Below, piece by piece: positions 1 through 8,591 of a stretch of 64,000 nucleotides of DNA. The position numbers and the translations under genes were made by a program. Numbering within the stretch: position 1 is the first letter of the stretch; each line of letters opens with the position of its first letter. This DNA comes from Paracoccus liaowanqingii (GTDB lineage Bacteria > Pseudomonadota > Alphaproteobacteria > Rhodobacterales > Rhodobacteraceae): contig NZ_CP038439.1 in assembly GCF_004683865.2 (NCBI RefSeq), forward strand, positions 2,172,001 to 2,236,000, read 5' to 3'. Under the pieces are notes generated by a model. That model was given only the letters and a program-made list of their open reading frames with translations, was not told the origin of the DNA and ran no database searches.

Positions 1-1
1 G

Positions 2-1582
2 GTGACCTTCCTGCGCACCCTGCGCCACCCGAAATCGATCCTGCCGAACCGGGCTTTCCAGCTCGATCCCTGGCAAGAGCGGATCGTGCGCCGCATCTAT
101 GGCCCCCGGCATGAGGACGGCACGCGGATCACCAACACCGTCGCGCTGCTGCTGCCCCGGGGCAATCGCAAGACCTCGCTGGCGGCGGCTCTGGCCCTGC
201 TGCACACCATCGGCCCTGAGCGCCGGGCGGGCGGTGAAGCCATCTTTGCCGCGGCGGATCGCAAGCAGGCCGGTATCGGCTTCCGCGAGGCCGTGGGCAT
301 CATTCGCGAAGACAGGCGCATCGTCGCCGCGACTGGCATCTATGACGCGCACAACGCCCCCAAGAAGCTGCTCTATCGCAAGGACGCTTCTTATCTGGAG
401 GTCATTTCAGGCGATGGCGGGCCGCAGCATGGCCGCACCCCTGCCTTCGTGCTGGCAGATGAAATCCATATCTGGAAGGGCCGCGACCTTTGGGAGGCCC
501 TGACCACCGGCTTAGAGAAGATCGATGACAGCCTGCTGGTTGTGGCCTCAACTGCCGGGCGGGGTCAGGACACGCTGGCCTTCGACTTCTTCGAGGACGC
601 CCGCAACGTGGCGCGTGGAAAGGTTGAGGATGACTCGATCCTGCCCATCCTGTTTGAGGCCGACCGCCGCGACGATTGGCAGGACGAGGATCTGTGGCAC
701 CGCGTGAACCCCGGCTTGCAACACGGCTATCCGAGCCTTGCGGGCTTCCGGCGCCACGCCAAGCGGTCACAGCGCAGCGTGGGCGACAGGCAGTCCTTCA
801 AGCAGCTCAAGCTGAACATCTGGCTGGATGCCTCGACCGAGCCGCTGGTGGACATGGATGTGTATGACGCCGGGGCCAAGGATTACGACCTCGACACCCT
901 CAAGGATCAGCCCTGCTGGCTAGCCGTCGATCTGTCTTCGACCAGAGACCTGTCGGTGATCGTGGGTTGCTGGCGGGTTGCCGAGGGTTACGCGGTCAAG
1001 GCGTGGTTCTTCTGCCCTCAGGACACCATCGACAGCAAGAACGATAGCCCGATGCTGGACAGCGAGGACGGCGTCTCCAAGCGCGCTGAGCAGTCTGGGG
1101 CCCCTTATCAGCAATGGCTGGAAGATGGCCTGATCACCGCCACAGTTGGCAACGTGATCGATTACGCCGAGATCGAGAACAAGATTATCGAACTCTGCGA
1201 GGAGTTCAATGTGCAGGAAATCGCCTTCGACCCCTACATGGCCCGCCAGGTGCAGCCGAAGATCCTGGAGGCGGGCTTTCCTGCGGTGGATTTCAGGAAC
1301 GTGCCTTCGCTGATGATGCCCGCTTACATGGAGCTGGAGCGTGCCCTTCTGGGGGGCGAGTTCCACCATGGCGGCAACCCGATCCTGCGTCATTGCTTCG
1401 CCAATGTCGTCGTCGTCAAGCGCAACGATTACGGCCATGTCGTCAAGTTCACCAAACCCAAGCAATGGCTGTCGATCGACGGCGCGGTGGCAGCGGCAAT
1501 GGCCGTATCCCGCGCAGCCGCGAACGAGGGCGGCCTGACCACCAATCAGACATGGTTCACCGAAGACATGTGGACCGCATGA
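2..1582 (+). CDS. Phage terminase large subunit (TerL), possibly 5'-partial
   Basis: This is the large terminase subunit: an ATPase that packages phage DNA and a nuclease that cuts concatemers. The Walker A-like loop PRGNRKTSL lies near residues 52-60 and the Walker B/catalytic segment VLADEIH near residues 147-153. The RNase H-like nuclease half carries AVDLSSTRDLSV (about residue 306) and later acidic positions in AFDPYMA and SIDGAVAAAM. The length (526 aa) fits HK97-type terminases. The only visible start is a GTG at the window edge, so the true start may lie upstream. A tape measure gene follows after 10 bases. Portal, protease and capsid genes, which normally come next, are absent here, so this is probably a rearranged or remnant prophage. 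Confidence 0.9.
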   Translation: MTFLRTLRHPKSILPNRAFQLDPWQERIVRRIYGPRHEDGTRITNTVALLLPRGNRKTSLAAALALLHTIGPERRAGGEAIFAAADRKQAGIGFREAVGIIREDRRIVAATGIYDAHNAPKKLLYRKDASYLEVISGDGGPQHGRTPAFVLADEIHIWKGRDLWEALTTGLEKIDDSLLVVASTAGRGQDTLAFDFFEDARNVARGKVEDDSILPILFEADRRDDWQDEDLWHRVNPGLQHGYPSLAGFRRHAKRSQRSVGDRQSFKQLKLNIWLDASTEPLVDMDVYDAGAKDYDLDTLKDQPCWLAVDLSSTRDLSVIVGCWRVAEGYAVKAWFFCPQDTIDSKNDSPMLDSEDGVSKRAEQSGAPYQQWLEDGLITATVGNVIDYAEIENKIIELCEEFNVQEIAFDPYMARQVQPKILEAGFPAVDFRNVPSLMMPAYMELERALLGGEFHHGGNPILRHCFANVVVVKRNDYGHVVKFTKPKQWLSIDGAVAAAMAVSRAAANEGGLTTNQTWFTEDMWTA

Positions 1583-1592
1583 GGAGCCAGAG

Positions 1593-4130
1593 ATGAACGC
1601 AGCAGTGGGGGCCGACGAGCGCCTTGTGGTGATGCTGGAAGCCCGGGTGACCGAGTTCGAGCGCCGGATGCGGCAGGCCGAACAGCGCGGCACCAAGACC
1701 TATCAAGGCTTGTCCCGCAATTCCCGGTCGGCCACCCGGCAGATGGAAGCGGACATGATCCGCTCGACCGGCTCGATCAACTGGGCCATCGCCTCGACCA
1801 CGGGGCGCATCGGCACCCTGGCTGCCTCCATGGCAGGCGGGCTGGTGGCCGGCGCAGCGGTGGGCCTGTTTGCAGGCGTCACCGGCAGCATCTCCAACAC
1901 CGTCCGCAGCATGGCCGAGCTTGGCGACGAGGCGAAGCGGGCTGGCATGTCAGCGCAGTCCTTCCAGGAATGGAAGTTCGTGGCCGATCAGAACCGGGTC
2001 AGCGTCGATGCCCTGGTGGACGGCTTCAAGGAATTGTCCCTGCGCGCTGACGAGTTCATCGCCACCGGCAAGGGATCGGGCGCGGATGCCTTCACCCGCT
2101 TGGGCCTAGGCGCCGATAGCCTGAAGATCAAGTTGAAAGACCCCTCTGCGCTGATGCTGGAGATCATGGGCAGGCTGGAGGGGCTGGATAAGGCCGCACA
2201 GATCCGCATTGCTGATGAGATCTTCGGCGGCACGGGTGGCGAACAGTTCGTGCAGATGCTGGGCCAGGGCGAAGGCGCCTTGCAGGCCACCATCGACCGT
2301 GCCCACGAAACCGGCGCCGTGCTGGATGACGAGCTGATCCGCAAGGCCGAAGAGATCGACCGGAAGTTTGCGCAGCTGACCGGCACGGTCGGCAACTTCG
2401 CCAAGCGCGTCGTGGTCGAGTTCGTGGCTGCCGGGGTCGAGCTGACAGACTTCCGCGACCGGTTGGACCGACTGTTCGACAGCGAAGATCAAGGCCGGGC
2501 GATCCTGGGGGATGAGCTTTATGACAGCCTCGCGCAGAACCGGGACATGGTGGACGAGAACGCCGAAAGCCTGGGCGTCCTGAACCAGCAATACATGGCC
2601 CTCTCAGAGGAAGCCGACCGCTCTGGCATGGCCCTGATCGACGCCATCAGCAAGATGGACAGCCTAGGCTATGACGATGCGGCAGACATCCTGCGCACGG
2701 CCTACAGCGAAATGCAGACGCTGGTGGAAGCCTTCCGCGATGGGGAAGTGTCGGGCGCGGACTTCACAACGCAGCTTGGTGAGATCGAGGCCGCTGCCTC
2801 AAGCGCATTCAGCCAACTCGACGCCAGCGATCGGGTGCAGTTCTCCGGGGTCATCAGTCAGCTGGAACGCCTTGGCGGGGTCATCGGCGGCATCATCAGC
2901 CTTGCGAACAGCATGGGCGCGGCACTGGCACGTGCGGCAGGCGTGGCACCGGACCAGCAGGCCGGGCAGGCCATGCGCGACCGTCATGCGGCAGAGGCGG
3001 CCAGCCTTGAGAGCCTGGAGGCACAGCGCGCCGCCTCAGAAGGCTTCACGCAGGCAGAGACGGCCCGCAACAGCGCCAGCGCCGAACAGCTGCGCCTGCA
3101 ACGCGAGATCGAGTCTGTCCGGGAACGGGCAGGTGAAAGCGGCGCATCCCTGACCAAACAGCAGGCCACCGACTTCGCCACCGCAGCCTTGGCGGCAGAG
3201 GATGCACGCCGGGAAACGGCTCGGGCGGGTCGCGGTGGTGGCGGTGCCAAGGGCGGCAAAGGCACGTCCGGGGGCAAGGAGAAGCTGGACGAATACCAGC
3301 GCGAGGCCGAGGCCATCCGCGACCGCACGCTGGCTCTTGAGGCAGAAGCCGCATCCCTGCTTGTGGTGGCCCAGAGTGGCGAAGACTATGGCGATGCCCT
3401 GGAATACGCCCGCACCCGCGCAGAGCTGCTGCACGCTGCACAGGAGGCCGGGAAGGCCATCACCCCGGAACTGACAGCCGAGATCGACCAACTGGCCCAG
3501 GGCTACGTCACAGCGGGGCTGGAGGCCGAAGCAGCGGCGGACAAGATGCAGCAGATCCAGGAACAGTCCGAGCGGGGCAAGCAGGCACTGGAGGGCATGT
3601 TTGGGTCGATCATCGACGGGTCCTTGTCTGCCAAGGATGCCGTGCTGCAATTGCTGGCCGAGATCGCCAAGGCGCAGATGATGAAGAGCCTGATGGGGAT
3701 GCCCGGCATGGGGACCGCCAGCAGCGTCATTGGTGGCCTGCTGAACCCCGGATATGCAGCGGGCGGCTTTACCGGCGCGGGCGGCAAGTATGACCCGGCA
3801 GGCATCGTTCACCGGGCCGAGTATGTGATGAGCGCAGCGGCGGTGCAGAGGATCGGGGTGCGGAACCTGGAGGCCATGCACACCGGTGCGCTGCGGGGCT
3901 ATGCCAACGGCGGTGCTGTGGGCATCTCATCTGGGGGTGGCGGCATCGGCAGGCAGGCGGTGGACGTGAAGGTGCATGTTACGACCAGCGTCGATGACAA
4001 CGGAAACCTGCAGAGCTTCGTGGACAAGCGGGTTGATGGCGGGGTGAGGAACGGCCTCGCTTCCTATAACAAGGGCCTGTCGCGGAAGGTTCAGCACATC
4101 AACACACAGAACAGCAGGAGGCGCGGATGA
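1593..4130 (+). CDS. Phage tail tape measure protein
   Basis: This is a tape measure protein of 845 aa, which sets tail length and lines the tail tube in siphophages. The N-terminus is alpha-helical (MLEARVTEFERRMRQAEQ), followed by a hydrophobic alanine/glycine segment around residues 72-95 (AASMAGGLVAGAAVGLFAG). A long helical middle follows. The C-terminus has the lambda-type tail tape segment with GYAAGGFTGAGGKYDPAG and EYVMSAAAVQRIG, typical of the family. GAGGAG lies just before the ATG. The stop overlaps the next gene by four bases, so the two are probably co-translated. It is short for a tape measure protein, consistent with a short tail or a trimmed gene. Confidence 0.9.
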   Translation: MNAAVGADERLVVMLEARVTEFERRMRQAEQRGTKTYQGLSRNSRSATRQMEADMIRSTGSINWAIASTTGRIGTLAASMAGGLVAGAAVGLFAGVTGSISNTVRSMAELGDEAKRAGMSAQSFQEWKFVADQNRVSVDALVDGFKELSLRADEFIATGKGSGADAFTRLGLGADSLKIKLKDPSALMLEIMGRLEGLDKAAQIRIADEIFGGTGGEQFVQMLGQGEGALQATIDRAHETGAVLDDELIRKAEEIDRKFAQLTGTVGNFAKRVVVEFVAAGVELTDFRDRLDRLFDSEDQGRAILGDELYDSLAQNRDMVDENAESLGVLNQQYMALSEEADRSGMALIDAISKMDSLGYDDAADILRTAYSEMQTLVEAFRDGEVSGADFTTQLGEIEAAASSAFSQLDASDRVQFSGVISQLERLGGVIGGIISLANSMGAALARAAGVAPDQQAGQAMRDRHAAEAASLESLEAQRAASEGFTQAETARNSASAEQLRLQREIESVRERAGESGASLTKQQATDFATAALAAEDARRETARAGRGGGGAKGGKGTSGGKEKLDEYQREAEAIRDRTLALEAEAASLLVVAQSGEDYGDALEYARTRAELLHAAQEAGKAITPELTAEIDQLAQGYVTAGLEAEAAADKMQQIQEQSERGKQALEGMFGSIIDGSLSAKDAVLQLLAEIAKAQMMKSLMGMPGMGTASSVIGGLLNPGYAAGGFTGAGGKYDPAGIVHRAEYVMSAAAVQRIGVRNLEAMHTGALRGYANGGAVGISSGGGGIGRQAVDVKVHVTTSVDDNGNLQSFVDKRVDGGVRNGLASYNKGLSRKVQHINTQNSRRRG

Positions 4131-4486
4131 GCCGGTTGCAGCGCGTCCTCTGCGCCTCTCTGGAGGCCCTTCTAGCAGGTGAAAAGCCCCGGATGCCGGA
4201 TGCGGGCGGGGATATCCTCGACGCCTTCCTGCACCTGTCCCGTGCGCGGTCCTATCATCAGTTCGGCCCGAACCCGATCACTTGGGAAGCGATGGCTGCC
4301 TATGTCCAGTTGAGCCGCCGCCCCATCCCCCCGCATCATGCCGAGATCATCATGGCCCTGGACGATGTTTGGATGCGGGATGCGGGCAAGCGGATGGCAG
4401 GGCAGACCTCAGGAGCGCCAGCTGTGCCCATGGTGTCCAGCACGCCTCTATCGGCGAGGCTGTTCGATGCGCTGACGGGTGGGTGA
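4127..4486 (+). CDS. Small phage protein, tail-assembly-chaperone-like
   Basis: This 119-aa protein begins inside the stop of the tape measure gene (ATGA overlap). The segment NPITWEAMAAYVQLSRRPI followed by EIIMALDDVW resembles the pattern in small tail-assembly chaperones of siphophages, where a helix-rich segment reads roughly T-x-x-E-x-x-A-x-x-x-L and then E-I-x-A-L-D. Those proteins normally sit next to the tape measure gene. No catalytic motif is visible. The assignment rests on position and this weak pattern. A convergent minus-strand gene follows 33 bases later, so this appears to be the end of the tail segment. Confidence 0.55.
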   Translation: MSRLQRVLCASLEALLAGEKPRMPDAGGDILDAFLHLSRARSYHQFGPNPITWEAMAAYVQLSRRPIPPHHAEIIMALDDVWMRDAGKRMAGQTSGAPAVPMVSSTPLSARLFDALTGG

Positions 4487-4519
4487 TGCGTTTAACGTCC
4501 GGGCACAATAACTTCACTT

Positions 4520-4744
4520 TCAGAACTTGATGCCCTTGAACGCTTCTATTCCAGCTTTCTCAACCGCAGCCTTGAGGGCATCCATCCCCTGCGCTTTAAG
4601 GTCTCCAAATCGTCCTAGCTGCGCGCCACAGTCTGCGCATGTGGCATCGCTATCGTCAGAGACTGGATCAGAAACCGCGACTTGAAGCGGGTCAGCCCCG
4701 CAAGATGAACAGCTAAGCGGAAGGTCGACAAGATCAGTGTTCAT
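4520..4744 (-). CDS. Small zinc-ribbon protein
   Basis: This 74-aa protein has two CxxC knuckles (CSSCGA near residues 12-17 and CADCGA near 36-41), which would bind one zinc ion. A helical tail follows (LKAQGMDALKAAVEKAGI). Its start codon overlaps the stop of the ribbon-helix-helix gene upstream (ATGA on the minus strand), so both are read from one transcript. The arrangement suggests a small regulatory or accessory phage protein. No enzymatic motif is present. The function is not known. Confidence 0.7.
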   Translation of the reverse strand: MNTDLVDLPLSCSSCGADPLQVAVSDPVSDDSDATCADCGAQLGRFGDLKAQGMDALKAAVEKAGIEAFKGIKF

Positions 4745-4914
4745 TTGAGAAACCCCTTTTCGCGTAGGTAGGATGTAAGAATTAACTCTGCCATCGACGC
4801 AGTTGATCTGTTGTCTTCGCGGGCAGCGGCTTCAAGCCCAGCCTTCACTGACGGCAGGATGCGCAGTCCAAGAGGCGCGGAGCGGGTTTCGCGTTCTACT
4901 GACAATGCTAGCAC
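4741..4914 (-). CDS. Ribbon-helix-helix (Arc/CopG-like) small DNA-binding protein
   Basis: Reading the minus strand from a GTG at 4914 gives 57 aa. The core is RETRSAPLGLRILPSVKAG, then LEAAAREDNRSTASMAELIL and TSYLREKGFLK. A beta strand of the type P-L-G-L-R-I, followed by two helices with R-S-x-A-S in the turn, is the usual layout of ribbon-helix-helix repressors. A TTG at codon 4, with AGGAAA nine bases upstream, is an alternative start. The stop overlaps the start of the zinc-ribbon gene. It faces divergently from the genes at 5040 onward and could repress across that gap. The DNA target is not known. Confidence 0.65.
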   Translation of the reverse strand: MLALSVERETRSAPLGLRILPSVKAGLEAAAREDNRSTASMAELILTSYLREKGFLK

Positions 4915-5039
4915 TTTCCTGTTGACAGATCCCTTCTCCTGGATGTATCAAACAATTGCTAACAAAGCAAGCAGCCACGCACGGTGTTACAGCACCACGC
5001 GCGGCCTAACCGAAACCCGATCCTTGAGGAGATCGAGCA
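4915..5039. promoter_or_regulatory. Divergent promoter region between the RHH gene and the 5040 gene pair
   Basis: This 125-base gap separates divergent small genes and is AT-richer than its surroundings. On the minus strand, TTGCTT and TACATC are spaced 17 bases apart upstream of the RHH gene and are weak promoter candidates. On the plus strand, GAGGAG precedes the ATG at 5040. No convincing sigma-70 box is visible on the plus side. Confidence 0.3.
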
Positions 5040-5312
5040 ATGGCTGATATTTGCCATAACACCCCCGGCATGTCTGGGCAAAGTCCTTCCCTGCACCCCG
5101 GCATCAAGGCCCGTCCCCTGGACGATATCCACCGCGACGCGGTGTTCTTGCACGCATTTGCGCAGGGCGTGGCCGAGCTACACGAAACGCTCAAGACCGA
5201 TCTGTCGCCCGCGTCCAACTCGATGCCTGCTATGTTCGAAACCCTGATCGACCGCGCCAGCCGTCTGGTCAACGATATCGAGATCTTCGACTATGTGGAG
5301 AGCCGGAAATGA
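5040..5312 (+). CDS. Hypothetical small phage-region protein
   Basis: This 90-aa protein has GAGGAG upstream of its ATG. It is mostly helical (DAVFLHAFAQGVAELHETL and AMFETLIDRASRLVNDIEI). There are no cysteines suitable for metal binding, no signal peptide and no membrane segment. The stop overlaps the start of the next gene (ATGA), which supports both as real genes in one operon. I do not recognise the family. Position between a phage remnant and a metabolic operon suggests a phage accessory gene. Confidence 0.55.
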   Translation: MADICHNTPGMSGQSPSLHPGIKARPLDDIHRDAVFLHAFAQGVAELHETLKTDLSPASNSMPAMFETLIDRASRLVNDIEIFDYVESRK

Positions 5313-5545
5313 ACACGCCCAATTGGCATGATGCCCACAATGCCACCGACATGCACATCGCGCGCATGCAGGGGTTCGCAGAGATCCTTTACGAGGTCGC
5401 TACCGAGCATCCAGCCCTATGCAAGAACGAACTACTCGCCAACGGCATCCTCGCCTTGATCCGAGCGATAAAAGAGGACGCGCGGCAGCTGGAGGAATTG
5501 CATTCCGTGGAATGGAAACTCAAGCCGAACGCCGCATCGGGCTGA
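5309..5545 (+). CDS. Hypothetical small phage-region protein
   Basis: This 78-aa protein is translationally coupled to the gene before it through an ATGA overlap. It is acidic to neutral and helical (MQGFAEILYEVATEHPALC, ELLANGILALIRAIKEDARQ). No motif is recognised. It is the last gene of the phage-like segment; the next 247 bases hold no convincing gene on either strand before the convergent catabolic operon ends at 5793. Confidence 0.55.
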   Translation: MNTPNWHDAHNATDMHIARMQGFAEILYEVATEHPALCKNELLANGILALIRAIKEDARQLEELHSVEWKLKPNAASG

Positions 5546-5792
5546 TCCAGCTTCCCAAAACTTCCCGCATCTTCCTACGTTCGCTGGGGGGATGCGCGGG
5601 GGGACTAATAAACGTACGCCCATAAGATGGAGCTAAAACAATGCCTTATGTTGGCATTTGGCGGAGGGAATGGGTCTGGAGTACAACCTTCTCTACGTCC
5701 TACGCACGAATAAGCAGAAACAGTGAAATGTCTCCCCTTGGACAGGTCGACCAAGCAAAACAGTTTGCCGATCCTCAAATACCACAAAAAAT

Positions 5793-7841
5793 TCAGATCT
5801 GGACCCAAGCGGGAGAACGGCAGGGATGGTCCAAGAGCAGCGCCAGTTCATCGTCCAGATGCAACACCGAGATCGACACCCCCGCCATGTCCAGCGAGGT
5901 ATAGTAATGTCCGATCAGTGTACGATGCACCTCGACGCCCCGCGCCTTTAGCCGCTGCCGCAAGCGGCGGTTGAGGATGTACAATTCCATCTGCGGCGTT
6001 GCTCCCAGCGAGTTTACCAGAAGGGCGACACGGTCACCATTCATGGGACGCATTTCCTGCAGGATCCGGTCGGCGATCAGATCGGCCGCCTCGTCGGCGG
6101 TGGCCAGTTGCGAGCGCGCGATCCCGCGTTCCCCATGGACGCCGACGCCGATCTCCATGTCGTCGGGTCCAAGGCGGAAGCTGGGCTTCCGACTTTCCAG
6201 CGAGGCTCCCGGCTCCAAGGCAATACCCATCGTGTAGCAGCGCTGGTTGGCGCGCATGGCCAGCGCGGCGCAGGTCTCCAGCGGCAGCATCCGATCGCAG
6301 GCGGCTCCTGCGATCTTGAAGACGAAAACGTTGCCCGCCACCCCCCGGCGTGCCGTCGGCGTGTCGATGGGGGCCGAGGCAATGTCGTCGGTCGTCACCA
6401 CCGTCCGCACCGGCACGCCGCGCGCGACGGCCATCTCGGCCGCCATCTCGAAATTCATCACGTCGCCCGAGAAGTTGCCGAAGATGTGCAGCACGCCTGT
6501 GCCTCCGTCGGCGGCAAGCGTTGCGGCCAGGATCGGGTCGGGCGGGGGTGCGGCAAAAACGTTGCCGATGGCGACCGCATCGGCCAAGCCGCGCCCGACA
6601 TAGCCGAAGAATCCCGGCTCGTGCCCTGACCCGCCGCCGATCACCAGCCCGACCTTGCCCGGGCGAGGGCCATCAGCGGCACGAAGGGCACGGGGGGCGC
6701 CCTTGATCGGGGCAAGCAGGTCCTGATGGGCGAACAACGCTCCCTCAATCGTCTCTTTGACGGCATCTTGCGGCCGGTTAAGGAATTTCTTGATGCGGAG
6801 CCGCTCTGGCAGGGCTTCGGGTGCGACCTGCCCGGTGCGGACGGGCAGGTCGTCATGGCCTTCGGATGTCAGGATCGCACGTGCCGTGTCGGCATCGGTC
6901 ACCATCACGCTGACATAGCCGCCGCGCAGCGCTGCAAGGATCGCGGGCACCTTGTCCATTCCCCCGGCCACGCCGAGCCGGCAGGGGATGGTCTTCAGCG
7001 CGGACAGATCTATGCCGATGGTGCGCCCCTCCAACGGGCCATCCACCGGCGCACCGCCGGCCGAAATCAGTCGACCCGCGATGCTGCCGACGGCAGCATG
7101 ATAATGCGCAGACATGGACACACCGTCGAAGAAGCCGCTGGTATGGATGGTGCTTTCCGGGCGCAGCGACGAAATTCCAAGAACGATGCGGTTCGCTTGC
7201 GCCAGAATCTCCATCTGCTCGGCCACCACGGGTTCCTGCACCAGCAGGGCACGCATCTCTGTCGAAGAGACGATTGCCGGGGCCGAGATCGGAATGGACC
7301 GCGCGCCAAGCGCCTCTGCCAGACGGGTCGCGCAGGCCTCGGGAGTCCAGGGGATCTTGGCGGTCGTCCCGCCGGTCGCCTGCACCACGCGCAGATCCTG
7401 CAGTGCGCCCCGGTCGATGCGATGGGCCATGGACAGGACAGTACGGCCCCAGGTGACGGCGATGGTATCCCCCGACCGCGCCAAGCGCGACAGCACCTGC
7501 GCCCCCGCCGCGCCAAGCCGGTCCAGCAAAGGTGCATCACTGCCGCTCGAGGGGATCACGAGGCAGTCCGCCAGCCCGAAATGATCCCGCATCGCCTGGG
7601 CCAGGCTGAGGGCACGAAAGCGGTCGGGATCGATCTCGATCGACACGATCCCCCGTGTCCGCGCATCGGCCAGATAGGAATTAACCGAGGGGCGCGAGAC
7701 GCCCATCAGCGCCGCGATCTCTGCCTGCGTCAGCCCGTCCTGATAATAGAGCCATGCGGCCCACAAGAGCGGGTCGTCGCCAAAGCGCAGCGGCTGGCCG
7801 GTCACGCCGGGAAAGCTGCGCGGGGCCTCATTCTGGCCCAT
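5793..7841 (-). CDS. SorC-family regulator fused to a DhaK (ketose kinase) domain
   Basis: This 682-aa fusion has two parts. Residues 1-330 are a SorC/DeoR-type sugar-responsive regulator: an N-terminal helix-turn-helix (YYQDGLTQAEIAALMGVSR, then PSVNSYLADARTRG) and a sugar-binding domain (TWGRTVLSMAHR, VQATGGTT, GISSL). Residues about 335-682 are a DhaK domain with GGGSGHEPGFFGYVG, and GVHGERG (His near 569), the His that holds the ketose covalently in this family. The start at 7841 is preferred over one 33 bases upstream because it makes an ATGA overlap with the DhaL gene. Regulator and kinase substrate domain in one chain could sense the same ketose that the operon phosphorylates. DhaK needs a DhaL partner; the lone DhaL upstream is the obvious candidate. 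Confidence 0.85.
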   Translation of the reverse strand: MGQNEAPRSFPGVTGQPLRFGDDPLLWAAWLYYQDGLTQAEIAALMGVSRPSVNSYLADARTRGIVSIEIDPDRFRALSLAQAMRDHFGLADCLVIPSSGSDAPLLDRLGAAGAQVLSRLARSGDTIAVTWGRTVLSMAHRIDRGALQDLRVVQATGGTTAKIPWTPEACATRLAEALGARSIPISAPAIVSSTEMRALLVQEPVVAEQMEILAQANRIVLGISSLRPESTIHTSGFFDGVSMSAHYHAAVGSIAGRLISAGGAPVDGPLEGRTIGIDLSALKTIPCRLGVAGGMDKVPAILAALRGGYVSVMVTDADTARAILTSEGHDDLPVRTGQVAPEALPERLRIKKFLNRPQDAVKETIEGALFAHQDLLAPIKGAPRALRAADGPRPGKVGLVIGGGSGHEPGFFGYVGRGLADAVAIGNVFAAPPPDPILAATLAADGGTGVLHIFGNFSGDVMNFEMAAEMAVARGVPVRTVVTTDDIASAPIDTPTARRGVAGNVFVFKIAGAACDRMLPLETCAALAMRANQRCYTMGIALEPGASLESRKPSFRLGPDDMEIGVGVHGERGIARSQLATADEAADLIADRILQEMRPMNGDRVALLVNSLGATPQMELYILNRRLRQRLKARGVEVHRTLIGHYYTSLDMAGVSISVLHLDDELALLLDHPCRSPAWVQI

Positions 7842-8512
7842 CAGGCGCCCCCGCCCGTCCGGCCTTCTGCCCAAAGCGCGAGGCTGTCCAGAAGCGCCGC
7901 CGCCGACACCGCACCGGGGTCCAGATGCCCGATGCTGCGCGGACCAAGCCGCGCCGCCCGTCCTCGGCTGGCCATCATCGGGCGCGTCGCCTGCGCCCCG
8001 TCGGCCGCCGCCGCCGCTGCCCGGCGCAGGATCAGGGCAGTCGGCTGTCCTTCGGCCAGTCCGGCGCGCGCGGCATGGGCGGCGGGGGCCCAGGCATCGA
8101 CCATGGTCTTGTCGCCGGGCTTGCCGTGACCGCGCGCCTCGATCCCCTCGGCCATGGCGGCAATCAGTTCGGGCAGGCGGGCGAAGGGCACCCGTGCCTG
8201 CGGCCCGAAGCGATGGCCGGCGCGCAGCAGGGCGCTGGCGTAAAGCGGCCCGGTCGTGGCCCCCACGGCATTCAGAAGCGTCGAGGCCGCCAGCGAAAAG
8301 CCCTGTGCCAGCGTCTGGCCCCCGGCATCCGCATCAAACAGCGCGCGTGCAGCCGCGCCAAAGCCCCCGGACATGGCCACGCCGTGATCGGCATCCCCGA
8401 TCTCGCCGTCCAGTTCCGCCAGCCATGCCTGATCCGCCGCCATGCGCTCGGCCAGGCAGCGGAAGAGGTCGGTCAGATCGGCGCGCGAAAAGCTGTGCAT
8501 GTCCGGGGTCAT
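7841..8512 (-). CDS. DhaL-type nucleotide-binding kinase subunit
   Basis: This 223-aa protein is a stand-alone DhaL domain, the part of dihydroxyacetone kinases that binds ATP or ADP with Mg2+. The metal-binding signature ELDGEIGDADHGVAM lies near residues 33-47, with GPLYASALLRAG and KPGDKTMVDAW as further family segments, and a C-terminal SIGHLDPGAVSAA. A longer reading frame starts at 8629 but would run back into the preceding kinase gene; the ATG at 8512 has GGGCGG eight bases upstream and the family-like N-terminus. It probably pairs with the DhaK domain of the fusion encoded next. A PEP-dependent role would need DhaM, which is not in the window. Confidence 0.8.
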   Translation of the reverse strand: MTPDMHSFSRADLTDLFRCLAERMAADQAWLAELDGEIGDADHGVAMSGGFGAAARALFDADAGGQTLAQGFSLAASTLLNAVGATTGPLYASALLRAGHRFGPQARVPFARLPELIAAMAEGIEARGHGKPGDKTMVDAWAPAAHAARAGLAEGQPTALILRRAAAAAADGAQATRPMMASRGRAARLGPRSIGHLDPGAVSAAALLDSLALWAEGRTGGGA

Positions 8513-8591
8513 TGGCATGACCGCCCGGCGGGGTGCAAGACGCATCGCCGCCGTCCTGTCGCCCGGGCCCGGCAGGGGCGCGGGCCAAGGG

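Noticed and set aside
5546..5792. Short frames on both strands between the phage remnant and the SorC-DhaK gene
   Set aside because: Composition is not coding, there are no ribosome sites, and no motif is seen.
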